Of a stretch of DNA of 41,524 nucleotides, positions 8,042 through 15,405 are shown piece after piece. Each line of letters opens with the position of its first letter. Positions within the stretch are counted from its first letter, which is position 1. The notes below the pieces were generated by a model that saw only the letters and a program-made list of their open reading frames with translations, was not told the DNA's origin and did no database searches. The position numbers were made by a program, and so were the translations under genes. This DNA is from Gordonia otitidis NBRC 100426. Its GTDB lineage: Bacteria; Actinomycetota; Actinomycetes; Mycobacteriales; Mycobacteriaceae. The DNA is taken from NCBI RefSeq assembly GCF_000248075.1, contig NZ_BAFB01000227.1:1-41524 (forward strand), given 5' to 3'.

Positions 8042-9334
8042 CTACGGCAGCAGCTCGTCGAGGTCACCGAGCATGCAGTGCTCGACGACCGGCCGGACCG
8101 TCTCGAATGTGCACTCCTTCGGGTTGCCCGGGGTACAGGCGTCACCGAGGACGTGGTTGGTCAGCGCATCGATCGTCGCGGCATCGGTGGTGATGTCAGG
8201 TCGACCCTCGTAGTACTTCGTCGGACCCTGGCCCAGCCGGTTCTTCGGATACGAGTCCTGCTTGACATCGGCGAAACGCTCGACGATGCCGACGTCGCGG
8301 AGCAGGCGAATCGCGGCCTCGAGCGCAGCGTCGGCGGCCTGCACCTTCGTCATACCGTGGGTGTCCACGCCCATCGCCGCGGCCATGTCGGCGTAACGCT
8401 CGTACATCACGGGCATGTTGAAGGCCCACACGCGCGGCAGCGCGATGGCGTTGTTGAGTCCGTGGTGCGTATCGAAGAACGCCGACACCGCGTGGCTGAT
8501 CGAGTGGATGATGCCGAGACCACCGGAGTTGAACGCCTGCGCTGCGATGTACTGCGCGTACATCATGCCCTCGCGACCCTTCAGGTCGACGCCGTTCCAG
8601 GTGGCTTCACGAAGGTTCTCCGCGGTCATCTTCACCGCGTAGAGCGCGTTGCCCATCGACGGCGGGAAGTTCAGTCGCGAGACGTATGGCTCCGAGGCGT
8701 GCGCGAGAACGTCGAACCCGCACTGTGCGGTGTAGGCGACCGGGCAATCGTAGTAGAGCACCGGGTCGTCGATCGCGAGTGTCGTGACGGCCGCGTCGTC
8801 GAATGCCACGTACTTGTGCGGCTTCTCGGGATCGGTGGTCGTGTCGGTGATGACATACGCCCACGAGGTCTCCGAACCCGTTCCAGCAGTGGTGGATACC
8901 GCGATGTGCGGCGGATTCTTGGGGTTCTCGCTCTTGTTGAAGCCCTCGAATTCGTTGACACTGCGGCCGTCGTGCGCCACCGAGATGCGCGCACCCTTGC
9001 AGGCGTCGTGTGCCGAGCCGCCACCGATGGAGATGAACGAGTCGCACTGCTCGGAGTTGTAGAGCGAGACCGCGTCCATGACGTTGTAGTCCTTGGGGTT
9101 GGACTCGACCTTGTCGTAGAGCACGACTTCGAGTCCGTGGTACTTGCACGACTCGACGATCTTGTGAACGGTGTCGCTGCCGCGCAGGCCCGTCGTCATG
9201 ATGAGCGTCTTCTTGAAGCCGAGCTTGAGCGCCTCGGGACCGATCATCTCGTGCGCACCGGGACCCATCATGGCGCGCGGGAACGGGTGGAATTCCTTGA
9301 TGGGGAACGGCTTGAGTAGTTCGTCAACCTGCAT
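8042..9334 (-). CDS. mdo: NDMA-dependent methanol (alcohol) dehydrogenase, nicotinoprotein
   Basis: A 430-residue nicotinoprotein alcohol dehydrogenase of the iron-type family. Members (Mno/Mdo of Amycolatopsis and mycobacteria, ThcE of Rhodococcus) hold NAD(P)(H) tightly, oxidise methanol and other primary alcohols or formaldehyde, and in vivo need mycofactocin to re-oxidise the bound cofactor. Visible features are GGGS at 104-107, metal ligand positions Asp208, His212, His277 and His291, and His281 in the catalytic position. Length and N-terminus (MQVDELLKPFPIKEFHPF) are typical. The enzyme is expected to be cytoplasmic and multimeric. It heads a leftward cluster with the MoxR/VWA pair, a second dehydrogenase and a two-component system, and the MftM-like gene is at the far end. 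AGGT lies 9-10 bases before the ATG. Confidence 0.92.
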   Translation of the reverse strand: MQVDELLKPFPIKEFHPFPRAMMGPGAHEMIGPEALKLGFKKTLIMTTGLRGSDTVHKIVESCKYHGLEVVLYDKVESNPKDYNVMDAVSLYNSEQCDSFISIGGGSAHDACKGARISVAHDGRSVNEFEGFNKSENPKNPPHIAVSTTAGTGSETSWAYVITDTTTDPEKPHKYVAFDDAAVTTLAIDDPVLYYDCPVAYTAQCGFDVLAHASEPYVSRLNFPPSMGNALYAVKMTAENLREATWNGVDLKGREGMMYAQYIAAQAFNSGGLGIIHSISHAVSAFFDTHHGLNNAIALPRVWAFNMPVMYERYADMAAAMGVDTHGMTKVQAADAALEAAIRLLRDVGIVERFADVKQDSYPKNRLGQGPTKYYEGRPDITTDAATIDALTNHVLGDACTPGNPKECTFETVRPVVEHCMLGDLDELLP

Positions 9335-9522
9335 TTCTGACCTGACCTTCTCGATGCTGCCGACGCACGCGTCGTCGGGAGTGGGTGAGCGATCGAGACG
9401 TTACGCGCGTCACAGCGGGTGCCAGAAGTGGTTTGCGACCGAACCGTCCGATACAGCCGCCAGTACTGACCTCGGGTCGGGTGAACACCTATCCGATCGG
9501 GCAGGGTGCTCCATCCGAGATG
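9335..9522 (-). promoter_or_regulatory. Upstream region of mdo
   Basis: This 188-base gap between the cbiO stop and the mdo start must hold the mdo promoter. I see an 8-bp palindrome CAGTACTG (9461-9468), an imperfect 16-bp palindrome (9430-9445, ends GGTT/AACC) and a 6-bp hairpin (CGACGC, AC, GCGTCG) nearer the gene. Any could be the binding site of the response regulator. No confident -35/-10 pair could be picked. Confidence 0.35.
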
Positions 9523-10320
9523 TCAGTCGACCCGCACCCCACCCGATGCGATCCGGCGCCCAGAGCGTTGGCGTGACTTCGCACGGGTCAGCGCTCCGGG
9601 CTCGAATCCCCAGGGCAGTTCGAGCCGATGAGCCGCGAGCAGTTGCGCGTCGGCGAGGATGGCGTCCACCGAGTCGTCGGCGACGACGCGCCCGCCGTCG
9701 ACGATGACCGCGCGGTCACACAGTTGTGCCGCGTAGGGGAGGTCGTGTGTCACCACGAGCATGGTCGTGTCGAGTCCGAGCAGGGTGTCGGCGAGTTCGC
9801 GTCGCGCCACCGGATCGAGGTTCGCCGACGGCTCGTCGAGCACCAGAATGTCTGGGCGGCAAGCCAATACGGTAGCCAGAGCACCTCGGCGACGCTGTCC
9901 ACCGGACAGGTGGTGGGGGCTGCGGTCGGCGTGTTGAGCCATCGACACCGCCGTCAGCGCCTCGGTGACACGATTCGCGAGTTCTGGCTGCGTGACACCG
10001 AAGTTGGCGGGCCCGAACGCGACATCCTCGGCCAGGGTGGGCATGAACAACTGGTCGTCGGGATCCTGGAAGACCAATCCCACCCGGCGACGCACCTCAC
10101 GCAGCGTCGACTTCCCCACCGGCGAACCGTATATCGACACCGAACCCGACGTGGGCAGCAGCACGCCGTTGAGCTGGAGCATGAGCGTGGTCTTCCCCGC
10201 ACCGTTGGGGCCGAGGAGAGCCACGCGCTCGCCGTCGGCCACCGTGAGGTCGACGCCGTCGAGAGCCAGATGGCCGTCGGGATAGGCGAAGCGGAGTCCG
10301 CGGATGTCGATGGCGTTCAT
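9523..10320 (-). CDS. cbiO: Cobalt/nickel ECF transporter ATP-binding protein CbiO
   Basis: A 265-residue ABC ATPase that powers metal uptake with CbiM and CbiQ at the inner face of the membrane. Walker A is GPNGAGKTT, the Q-loop lies in VFQDPDDQ, the ABC signature is LSGGQRRRGALA, and Walker B is ILVLDEP. The start at 10320 overlaps the cbiQ stop (ATGA) and leads straight into the conserved IDIRGLRFAYPDG; a longer in-frame extension is just cbiQ sequence. It is the last gene of the leftward cbiMNQO operon. Confidence 0.92.
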   Translation of the reverse strand: MNAIDIRGLRFAYPDGHLALDGVDLTVADGERVALLGPNGAGKTTLMLQLNGVLLPTSGSVSIYGSPVGKSTLREVRRRVGLVFQDPDDQLFMPTLAEDVAFGPANFGVTQPELANRVTEALTAVSMAQHADRSPHHLSGGQRRRGALATVLACRPDILVLDEPSANLDPVARRELADTLLGLDTTMLVVTHDLPYAAQLCDRAVIVDGGRVVADDSVDAILADAQLLAAHRLELPWGFEPGALTRAKSRQRSGRRIASGGVRVD

Positions 10321-11093
10321 CGCAGACCCCAGGCCGTGGCCGCCACGACCACCGCTGCCGCTGCGGGAAGCGAGACGATCGCCCACTGCGCGGGCGTCGC
10401 GCGCACCGACGTCGCCACACCGGGCATCTCCGGGATGGTGCCGGTGAATCCGCGTGACATCATCGCCAGGTGAACGCGCTCTCCCCGCTCGTAGGACCGT
10501 ACGAAGACCGAACCGACACTGACGGCAACGGCCTTGGCCTGGTGCAGCATCCGCGGGGAGTCTCCGCGGGCTGCACGCGCGATCTGCATCCGCCTGACTT
10601 CGGCGGACAACAGGTCGACGTACCGCAGCATCATCACGAAGACCGGCGTGATGGTGCGCGGGACGCCCAGTCTGCTCAACGCGACCGGCAACTCCCGCGC
10701 CGGTGTCGTAGCGGCGAAAGTCAACGACGCCGCGACACCGAGAGTGCCCTTGATGACGATCCCCCAGGCGGCGTACAGACCTGCAACCGAGAGCGACATC
10801 CCGACGACATCGATGCGGCGCCCACCCTCGGCGAACGGCAGGAGCACTGCGAGCACGACGAAGGGCGCCTCGATCAGCATCCGTGGCACGATCCAGGCGA
10901 CGGGAACCCGTGCCAGTCGCCAGACGCCGAGCAGGATGACGGCGTAGACCAGATACGGCCAGAACATCTCGCGCGGCGTGGCGACGACCGCGAACACGAA
11001 CACGACGAGGCAGACGAGTTTGACCTCCGTTGGCGCACGGTGCACACGCGAGGTGACGTCGCGGTAGAGCGGATGCGCGTGCCCGGCGCCCAT
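10317..11093 (-). CDS. cbiQ: Cobalt/nickel ECF transporter transmembrane protein CbiQ
   Basis: A 258-residue integral membrane T-component. The N-terminus MGAGHAHPLYRDVTSRVHR is the usual CbiQ opening before a run of hydrophobic helices (about residues 27-125). The late ARAARGDSP stretch is the arginine-containing coupling motif that contacts CbiO, and a further hydrophobic helix is at the C-terminus. The start at 11093 is set by the HAHPLY motif; it lies 2 bases after the cbiN-like stop. It joins CbiM to CbiO in the importer. Confidence 0.9.
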   Translation of the reverse strand: MGAGHAHPLYRDVTSRVHRAPTEVKLVCLVVFVFAVVATPREMFWPYLVYAVILLGVWRLARVPVAWIVPRMLIEAPFVVLAVLLPFAEGGRRIDVVGMSLSVAGLYAAWGIVIKGTLGVAASLTFAATTPARELPVALSRLGVPRTITPVFVMMLRYVDLLSAEVRRMQIARAARGDSPRMLHQAKAVAVSVGSVFVRSYERGERVHLAMMSRGFTGTIPEMPGVATSVRATPAQWAIVSLPAAAAVVVAATAWGLR

Positions 11094-11095
11094 GG

Positions 11096-11491
11096 TCAGT
11101 TCCCCGCCGCGACCGAGTCGCGGGTCGCGGTCGTCCGTCGTGCGCGGGCGATCAGCCAGAAGGCGCCCACGGCGACTGCGAGCGTGACGATCACCCCGAT
11201 GATCCCCGCGATGCCGTTGGTGTACTGCGCGCCCTTCACGGCGTACTCGGCGAGCGGCGAGGACGACATCGCGTGATCGGTGGCGTGCTGCGCGATACAA
11301 GAGCCCGTCAGCTCCTCGGTGCCGTTGACCGTGACCGTCTGGCAGCCCTGCTGCGTCGCCGAGTCGAGCCCGTCGGGCGAACTGCTCGCGATGTACGACA
11401 GGACCCCCGCTATCAACAGTGCGATCACGCCGAACCCGACGAGGAAGGTGCGGCGACGCACGCGGGGGCGCGGCCAAGCGGTGGTACTCAT
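11096..11491 (-). CDS. cbiN: CbiN-like (PDGLE-domain) accessory membrane protein
   Basis: A 131-residue membrane protein with a hydrophobic helix near residues 15-33, an external loop containing SSPDGLDSATQQGC and a second cysteine further on, and a second helix near 95-115. It matches the small PDGLE-type component that works with CbiM in cobalt uptake. The loop carries two cysteines that could form a disulfide outside the membrane. The start overlaps the cbiM stop (ATGA), so it is coupled to cbiM. Family membership is clear; its exact role in transport is less well known than that of the other subunits. Confidence 0.82.
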   Translation of the reverse strand: MSTTAWPRPRVRRRTFLVGFGVIALLIAGVLSYIASSSPDGLDSATQQGCQTVTVNGTEELTGSCIAQHATDHAMSSSPLAEYAVKGAQYTNGIAGIIGVIVTLAVAVGAFWLIARARRTTATRDSVAAGN

Positions 11492-12198
11492 GCGGACACC
11501 TCGATCTGTTCTGCGACGACATGGGTGCGACGGAGGAGGTACACCAGGTCGGGACGGGCGCGGGCCACGGCGACCACCGTCACCGCGGTGATGAGCCCCT
11601 CACCGACCCCGATCAGGACGTGGGTACCCCACATGTAGCCGGCCACGGTCGACAGTGATGTCGTCGCGGCACCTCCGATCGCGTACTCGACCACGAAACC
11701 AGTTGCGGCAGCGACTGTTTTGCACAATGCCGAGACAAAGGCCACGACGGCGAGCCCGGGCAGCCGCTCGCGCCGCGATCGCACGAGGCGATAGAGCACC
11801 ACAGCGACGCCATATCCCACGAACGTGGAGATCAGCGCCATGTTGGTGATGTTGGCACCCAGGGCGGTCACGCCCCCGTCGGCGAAGAGCAGACACTGGA
11901 CCACGAGCACGATCGCGATGCACAGTGCGCCGGTGTACGGCCCCACGAGGATCGCAGCGAGCGCGCCACCGAGAAGATGGCCGCTGACACCGGGCAGGAT
12001 CGGGAAGTTGATCATCTGCACGGCGAAGATGAAGGCTGCCACGAGCCCGGCCATCGGTACGGCCTTCTCGTCGAGGTCTGCGCGGGCGCGCCACGCACAG
12101 AACGCAAGCCCTGCGATGGCGACGACGGCGAACAGAATCGACGTCTGCGCGTTGATGATCCCGTCACTCATGTGCATGGCGACGACAGTGGTGGACAT
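11488..12198 (-). CDS. cbiM: Cobalt/nickel ECF transporter substrate-specificity protein CbiM
   Basis: A 236-residue multi-helix S-component that selects Co2+ or Ni2+. The MHMSDGIINA segment at residues 8-17 corresponds to the usual CbiM N-terminus, where the extreme N-terminal Met-His binds the metal. AAGGGA eight bases before the ATG at 12198 supports that start, which adds MSTTVVA; a start at 12177 would put Met-His at the N-terminus as in solved structures but has no ribosome-binding site. HLLGGALAAILVGPYTG is a conserved core. First gene of cbiMNQO, downstream of the ArsR-type regulator gene and behind its own promoter. Whether cobalt or nickel is carried cannot be read from sequence; the adenosyltransferase nearby favours cobalt. 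Confidence 0.9.
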   Translation of the reverse strand: MSTTVVAMHMSDGIINAQTSILFAVVAIAGLAFCAWRARADLDEKAVPMAGLVAAFIFAVQMINFPILPGVSGHLLGGALAAILVGPYTGALCIAIVLVVQCLLFADGGVTALGANITNMALISTFVGYGVAVVLYRLVRSRRERLPGLAVVAFVSALCKTVAAATGFVVEYAIGGAATTSLSTVAGYMWGTHVLIGVGEGLITAVTVVAVARARPDLVYLLRRTHVVAEQIEVSA

Positions 12199-12258
12199 GA
12201 GCGGTGTCCCTTCTGCGATGTACGCGAATGCGGCCGCGGCGACTCGCGGTCACACGAT

Positions 12259-12294
12259 GAGAGGAACGATAGGACCGGCCCCGATATCTGTCCA
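12259..12294 (-). promoter_or_regulatory. Promoter of cbiMNQO
   Basis: On the leftward strand, TGGACA (12289-12294) and TATCGT (12266-12271) are separated by exactly 17 bases, a good vegetative-type promoter. Transcription would start near 12259, giving a leader of about 60 bases before the cbiM ATG. Confidence 0.55.
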
Positions 12295-12305
12295 CTTATT
12301 CAGAT
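12286..12305. promoter_or_regulatory. Inverted repeat over the cbiM -35 box, possible ArsR operator
   Basis: ATCTG (12286-12290) and CAGAT (12301-12305) form a perfect 5-bp inverted repeat with a 10-base centre that covers the TGGACA -35 box. An ArsR-family regulator gene sits immediately upstream, so this is the natural candidate operator. The arms are short, so chance is not excluded. Confidence 0.4.
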
Positions 12306-12330
12306 GTTGAAGCCGTCAGACTATCCGAAG

Positions 12331-12350
12331 GGTCAGGTGTGGTCCTGACC
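12331..12350. promoter_or_regulatory. 7-bp inverted repeat upstream of the cbiM promoter
   Basis: GGTCAGG (12331-12337), six bases, CCTGACC (12344-12350) pair perfectly. It sits between the arsR stop and the cbiM promoter and could be a second operator or a weak terminator of the arsR transcript. No U-rich tail is present. Confidence 0.4.
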
Positions 12351-12385
12351 ACAGCGCTCCGCGTTATAACCCGATGGCCGGTGCC

Positions 12386-12778
12386 CTACGACGGCGGGTT
12401 GTGACCGGCGCCGATCCAGTGCAGCAGATCGTGCACCGTCTCGTCGTCGAGACGATAGCTCACCGATCGCCCCACCCGGGTCGAGGTGACCCACCCCTGA
12501 TGACGTAGCACGCGCAGTGCCTGGGACACCGCAGTCTCGGTACGTCCGACCTGTGCGGCGATGTCGCCGACGATGATTCCCGGATGCCGATGCAACAGCA
12601 GCAGGATTTCGAGTCTGTGCGGATCCGACAGGAGATCGAATCGCGTCGACCACTCGGCGATGTCGACGTGCCCTGTCTCGCCGGCGTCGTCGGCCTGGTC
12701 GTGGTTGTGGTCGTTGTCGTCGTCAAAGTGCGCACCGGCGGCGGGTGCGTCAGGAGACACGCCATCGATGTCGGGCAT
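12386..12778 (-). CDS. ArsR/SmtB-family metal-sensing repressor
   Basis: A 130-residue winged-helix regulator. The N-terminal tail (1-40) is acidic and contains DDDNDHNHDQ, a likely metal-binding stretch; the winged helix spans about 42-120 with TETAVSQALRVLRHQGWV as the recognition region and RVGRSVSYRL as the wing. The last helix, DDETVHDLLHWIGAGH, has Asp/His positions like the alpha-5 metal site of NmtR/SmtB-type sensors. The start at 12778 is 5 bases after the murA stop, with GGGG about 8 bases upstream. Position before cbiMNQO suggests it senses cobalt or nickel and represses the importer when metal is plentiful. Metal identity is inference. Confidence 0.85.
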   Translation of the reverse strand: MPDIDGVSPDAPAAGAHFDDDNDHNHDQADDAGETGHVDIAEWSTRFDLLSDPHRLEILLLLHRHPGIIVGDIAAQVGRTETAVSQALRVLRHQGWVTSTRVGRSVSYRLDDETVHDLLHWIGAGHNPPS

Positions 12779-12783
12779 GCCGA

Positions 12784-14040
12784 CTACCCCGACACTCGCT
12801 CGATCTGGCCGCCGAGGCTGCGCAGATTCTCGACGAAGTGCGGGTAGCCGCGGTCGATGTGCTCGACGTCGTGCACCTCGGTCACACCGTCGGCGACCAG
12901 TCCCGCGAGTACCAGACCGGCCCCGGCACGGATGTCCGAGCACCAGACAGGCGCACTGGACAGCTTGTCGATGCCGCGGATGACCGCGTGGTGGCCGTCG
13001 GTACGCGCATCGGCACCGAGCCGCACCATCTCCTCGACGAATCGGAAGCGGGCCTCGAAGACGTTCTCGGTGATCACCGACATGCCGTCGGCGATCGACG
13101 CCCAGCCGATGGCCATCGGCTGCAGGTCGGTCGGGAAACCGGGGAACGGCAGCGTGGAGACGTTGACGGCGGTCGGCCTGCGGTCGTGGCTGACCCGGAA
13201 ACCGTTCGGATGCGTCTCGACACGTGCTCCGGTGTCGACGAGTTTGTTCAACACCAGCTGCAGGTGGTGCGGATTGACGCCGTTGACCGTCACGTCGCCG
13301 CGTGTCATCACCGCAGCGATACCCCACGTGGCGCCGACGATCCGGTCGCCGACCACCCGATGGGTGGTCGGATGCAGACGCTCGACTCCGGTGACGGTCA
13401 GCGTCGACGTACCCGCACCCTCGATGCGCGCACCCATCTGTTGCAGCATCACGCACAGATCGACGATCTCTGGCTCACGGGCGGCGTTGTCGATGACGGT
13501 CTCACCCTCGGCGAGGACCGCGGCCATCAGTATGTTCTCGGTGGCACCGACCGACGGGAACTCGAGCGCGATCGGCGCGCCGATCAGCGCATCGGCCTCG
13601 GCGACCACACAACCGTGCTCGATCGAACTGTGGGCGCCCAGCGCACGCAGCCCGGCCTGATGCATGTCGAGGGGCCGCGACCCGATCGCGTCGCCACCGG
13701 GAAGCGCGACGACCGCGCGACGACACCGCGCCATCAGCGGCCCGAGCACACACACCGACGCCCGGAACTGCTTCACCGCGTCGAAGTCGGCGTGGTACTT
13801 GGGTTCTGCCGGCGCCTCGATCGTCACCGTCTCGCCATCGATATCGACGACGGCGCCCAGGCCACGCAGTACGTCGGCCATGAGCGGAACGTCGGCGATC
13901 TCGGGCGAGTTGGTCAGTGTCGTTGTCCCTTCGGCCAGCAACGACGCCGCCATCAGCTTGAGGACGCTGTTCTTGGCCCCACCGACCGACACCTCGCCCT
14001 GCAGGCGCGCTCCCCCGGACACCAGAAACCGATCACTCAC
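12784..14040 (-). CDS. murA: UDP-N-acetylglucosamine 1-carboxyvinyltransferase MurA (Asp-type active site)
   Basis: A 418-residue MurA, the first committed enzyme of peptidoglycan synthesis, transferring enolpyruvate from PEP to UDP-GlcNAc in the cytoplasm. The start is the GTG at 14040, leading into [24 protein letters not shown] as in M. tuberculosis MurA and giving the usual length; a longer frame to 14133 would cross into the divergent gene. The residue normally Cys in the PGGC motif is Asp117 here ([11 protein letters not shown]), as in mycobacteria, which makes the enzyme insensitive to fosfomycin. TAAGGT ends 7 bases before the GTG, so the message may be leaderless. Confidence 0.95.
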   Translation of the reverse strand: MSDRFLVSGGARLQGEVSVGGAKNSVLKLMAASLLAEGTTTLTNSPEIADVPLMADVLRGLGAVVDIDGETVTIEAPAEPKYHADFDAVKQFRASVCVLGPLMARCRRAVVALPGGDAIGSRPLDMHQAGLRALGAHSSIEHGCVVAEADALIGAPIALEFPSVGATENILMAAVLAEGETVIDNAAREPEIVDLCVMLQQMGARIEGAGTSTLTVTGVERLHPTTHRVVGDRIVGATWGIAAVMTRGDVTVNGVNPHHLQLVLNKLVDTGARVETHPNGFRVSHDRRPTAVNVSTLPFPGFPTDLQPMAIGWASIADGMSVITENVFEARFRFVEEMVRLGADARTDGHHAVIRGIDKLSSAPVWCSDIRAGAGLVLAGLVADGVTEVHDVEHIDRGYPHFVENLRSLGGQIERVSG

Positions 14041-14110
14041 GTCAGATACCTTATCCGCCCCTCCGGTGTGCTCGACGCACACCACTTCTTCTGCGGTTAC
14101 ATTTGGGTCC
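14041..14110. promoter_or_regulatory. Divergent murA / adenosyltransferase promoter region
   Basis: In this 70-base gap TAAGGT (complement of 14048-14053) lies 7 bases before the murA GTG, and TACATT (14098-14103) lies 7 bases before the ATG of the rightward gene. Both spacings fit leaderless transcripts in opposite directions. The -35 boxes are not obvious. Confidence 0.45.
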
Positions 14111-14707
14111 ATGGCCGTGCATCTGACCCGCATCTACACCCGTACCGGCGATGACGGCACCACCGGTCTGAGTGATTTCACCCGGGTGGCCAAGACGGAT
14201 CCCCGGGTTGTCGCCTATGCCGACTGCGACGAGGCCAACTCGTGCATCGGCGCGGCACTGGCGATCGGCGGGGACATCCCCGACGAGATCGTCACAGCCC
14301 TGACAACCGTGCAGAACGACCTCTTCGACGCCGGCGCTGATCTGTCGACACCTGTCGTCGACAATCCTCAGCACCCGCCGCTGCGGATCGAACAGGACTA
14401 CATCGACGCACTGGAGACGTGGTGCGACGAATTCGGCGCCGACCTCCCGGCGCTGAACTCCTTCGTCCTGCCGGGCGGAACGCCCTTCGCAGCACTTCTA
14501 CACCAGGCCCGCACGGTGACCCGCCGAGCCGAGCGATCGGCGTGGGCCGCGGTCGACGCCGATCCGGAGCACACGTCCGTCCTGCCGGCCCGCTACCTCA
14601 ACCGACTGTCGGATCTGCTGTTCATCCTGTCGCGCGTCGCCAATCGACTTCCGGGTGGAGCGGGCGACATCACCTGGATTCCCGGCGGCGATCGTCACCG
14701 TCCGTGA
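14111..14707 (+). CDS. PduO-type ATP:cob(I)alamin adenosyltransferase
   Basis: A 198-residue enzyme that transfers adenosyl from ATP to cob(I)alamin to make coenzyme B12. The ATP-binding N-terminal motif [14 protein letters not shown] is intact, and the later RTVTRRAER and [13 protein letters not shown] stretches are the conserved PduO helices. Length matches the family. The ATG at 14111 directly precedes the conserved VHLTRIYT. It stands alone, divergent from murA, as in M. tuberculosis (Rv1314c region), and lies near the cobalt-type importer; both would serve B12 metabolism. Confidence 0.93.
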   Translation: MAVHLTRIYTRTGDDGTTGLSDFTRVAKTDPRVVAYADCDEANSCIGAALAIGGDIPDEIVTALTTVQNDLFDAGADLSTPVVDNPQHPPLRIEQDYIDALETWCDEFGADLPALNSFVLPGGTPFAALLHQARTVTRRAERSAWAAVDADPEHTSVLPARYLNRLSDLLFILSRVANRLPGGAGDITWIPGGDRHRP

Positions 14708-14724
14708 GCTCGCGCCAGGACCGA

Positions 14725-15168
14725 TCAGGCGCTGCGACGCCGCTGTGACCGTTGCGGTGCCCCGGCCTCCAGCCATGCCTGAAACGCGGTGACGCCGTCG
14801 GGCGTCAGCGCCAACTCGTACTCACGTGGTTCCTCGCCGTCGCGGTCCTCGCGCACGTGCAGGATCGTCATCCCATCGAGGATCACACCCTCACTGCCCG
14901 CGGCGCAGCGTCGACCGACGATCTCGATACCGTGCCGTGGAAAACTGCGCGAGGGGCCGGGACGCAGAGAGCTGAGCCGGAAATACCGCAGGGAGTCGTC
15001 ACCGTAGTGAACACTTCCGTGTCGCCAGCCCTCGTCGAAGTCAGCGGGCAGCTCCCGCAGCAACGCTGCCGTACCGGCGCTACGCAGCTGCTGCAACCGA
15101 TAGCCGAGCAGTCCGCAGACGACCAGCGCCAGGACGAGCAGAATCAGCAGGACGACCACCACGGTCAA
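14725..15168 (-). CDS. DUF2550 membrane-anchored protein
   Basis: A 147-residue protein with a single N-terminal hydrophobic helix (about 2-22) and a soluble domain containing WRHGSVHYGDDSLRYFRL, SFPRHGIEIVGRR and a C-terminal EYELALTPDGVTAFQAWLEAG. It matches the DUF2550 family found after atpC in mycobacteria (Rv1312). Function unknown. The start is taken as TTG at 15168 because GGGAGG lies 8 bases upstream; the GTG at 15162 is an alternative, and the open frame continuing upstream to 15354 has no family look. It converges with the adenosyltransferase gene, 17 bases apart. Confidence 0.8.
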   Translation of the reverse strand: MTVVVVLLILLVLALVVCGLLGYRLQQLRSAGTAALLRELPADFDEGWRHGSVHYGDDSLRYFRLSSLRPGPSRSFPRHGIEIVGRRCAAGSEGVILDGMTILHVREDRDGEEPREYELALTPDGVTAFQAWLEAGAPQRSQRRRSA

Positions 15169-15277
15169 TCGGCATACCTCCCTCGCGTGGATTCCATCAC
15201 CGGACGTGTCGGCGGGCTGTCGACGGGCTGTGTCTGGCGATGGTTTCCCCCAGCATGCCAGCTGACCGTATGACGCG

Positions 15278-15308
15278 GCCAGCCACCCGCGCGGAGCGGG
15301 TGGCTGGC
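15278..15308 (-). terminator. Hairpin terminator after the ATP synthase operon
   Basis: A perfect 13-bp stem (GCCAGCCACCCGC at 15278-15290, loop GCGGA, complementary arm at 15296-15308) lies 98 bases past the atpC stop on the leftward transcript. There is no U tract, as is common for actinobacterial hairpin terminators. It separates atpC from the DUF2550 gene. Confidence 0.7.
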
Positions 15309-15344
15309 AGACACGGACCGGGTCATCGGTCCGATTCGTATTCA

Positions 15345-15400
15345 GTTGCGACACAAGGTCGTCGGTCGGGTGACATCCTCACGTGTGAGCCTGTCGCAAC
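15345..15400. repeat. Inverted repeat just after atpC
   Basis: GTTGCGACA (15345-15353) and TGTCGCAAC (15392-15400) are perfect 9-bp inverted arms enclosing 38 bases, which contain a smaller hairpin (CTCAC, GT, GTGAG). It begins 5 bases after the atpC stop on the leftward transcript. It could protect the 3' end of the atp message or bind a regulator of the DUF2550 gene. Confidence 0.45.
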
Positions 15401-15405
15401 CCGGA

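Noticed and set aside
7856-9319. A 487-codon rightward frame opposite mdo
   Set aside because: It is the antisense of a clear dehydrogenase; its protein is Arg/Val/His/Asp-biased with no family look, a usual artefact of high-GC codon use.
12177-12177. Alternative cbiM start giving Met-His at the N-terminus
   Set aside because: Not used because only the ATG at 12198 has a ribosome-binding site; kept as an alternative in the cbiM entry.
12199-12385. Cobalamin riboswitch before cbiM
   Set aside because: The gap lacks a recognisable B12 box and is taken up by a promoter and two inverted repeats; the predicted leader of about 60 bases is too short.
12745-14154. A 469-codon rightward frame opposite murA
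   Set aside because: Antisense of a well-supported gene, with no recognisable domain.
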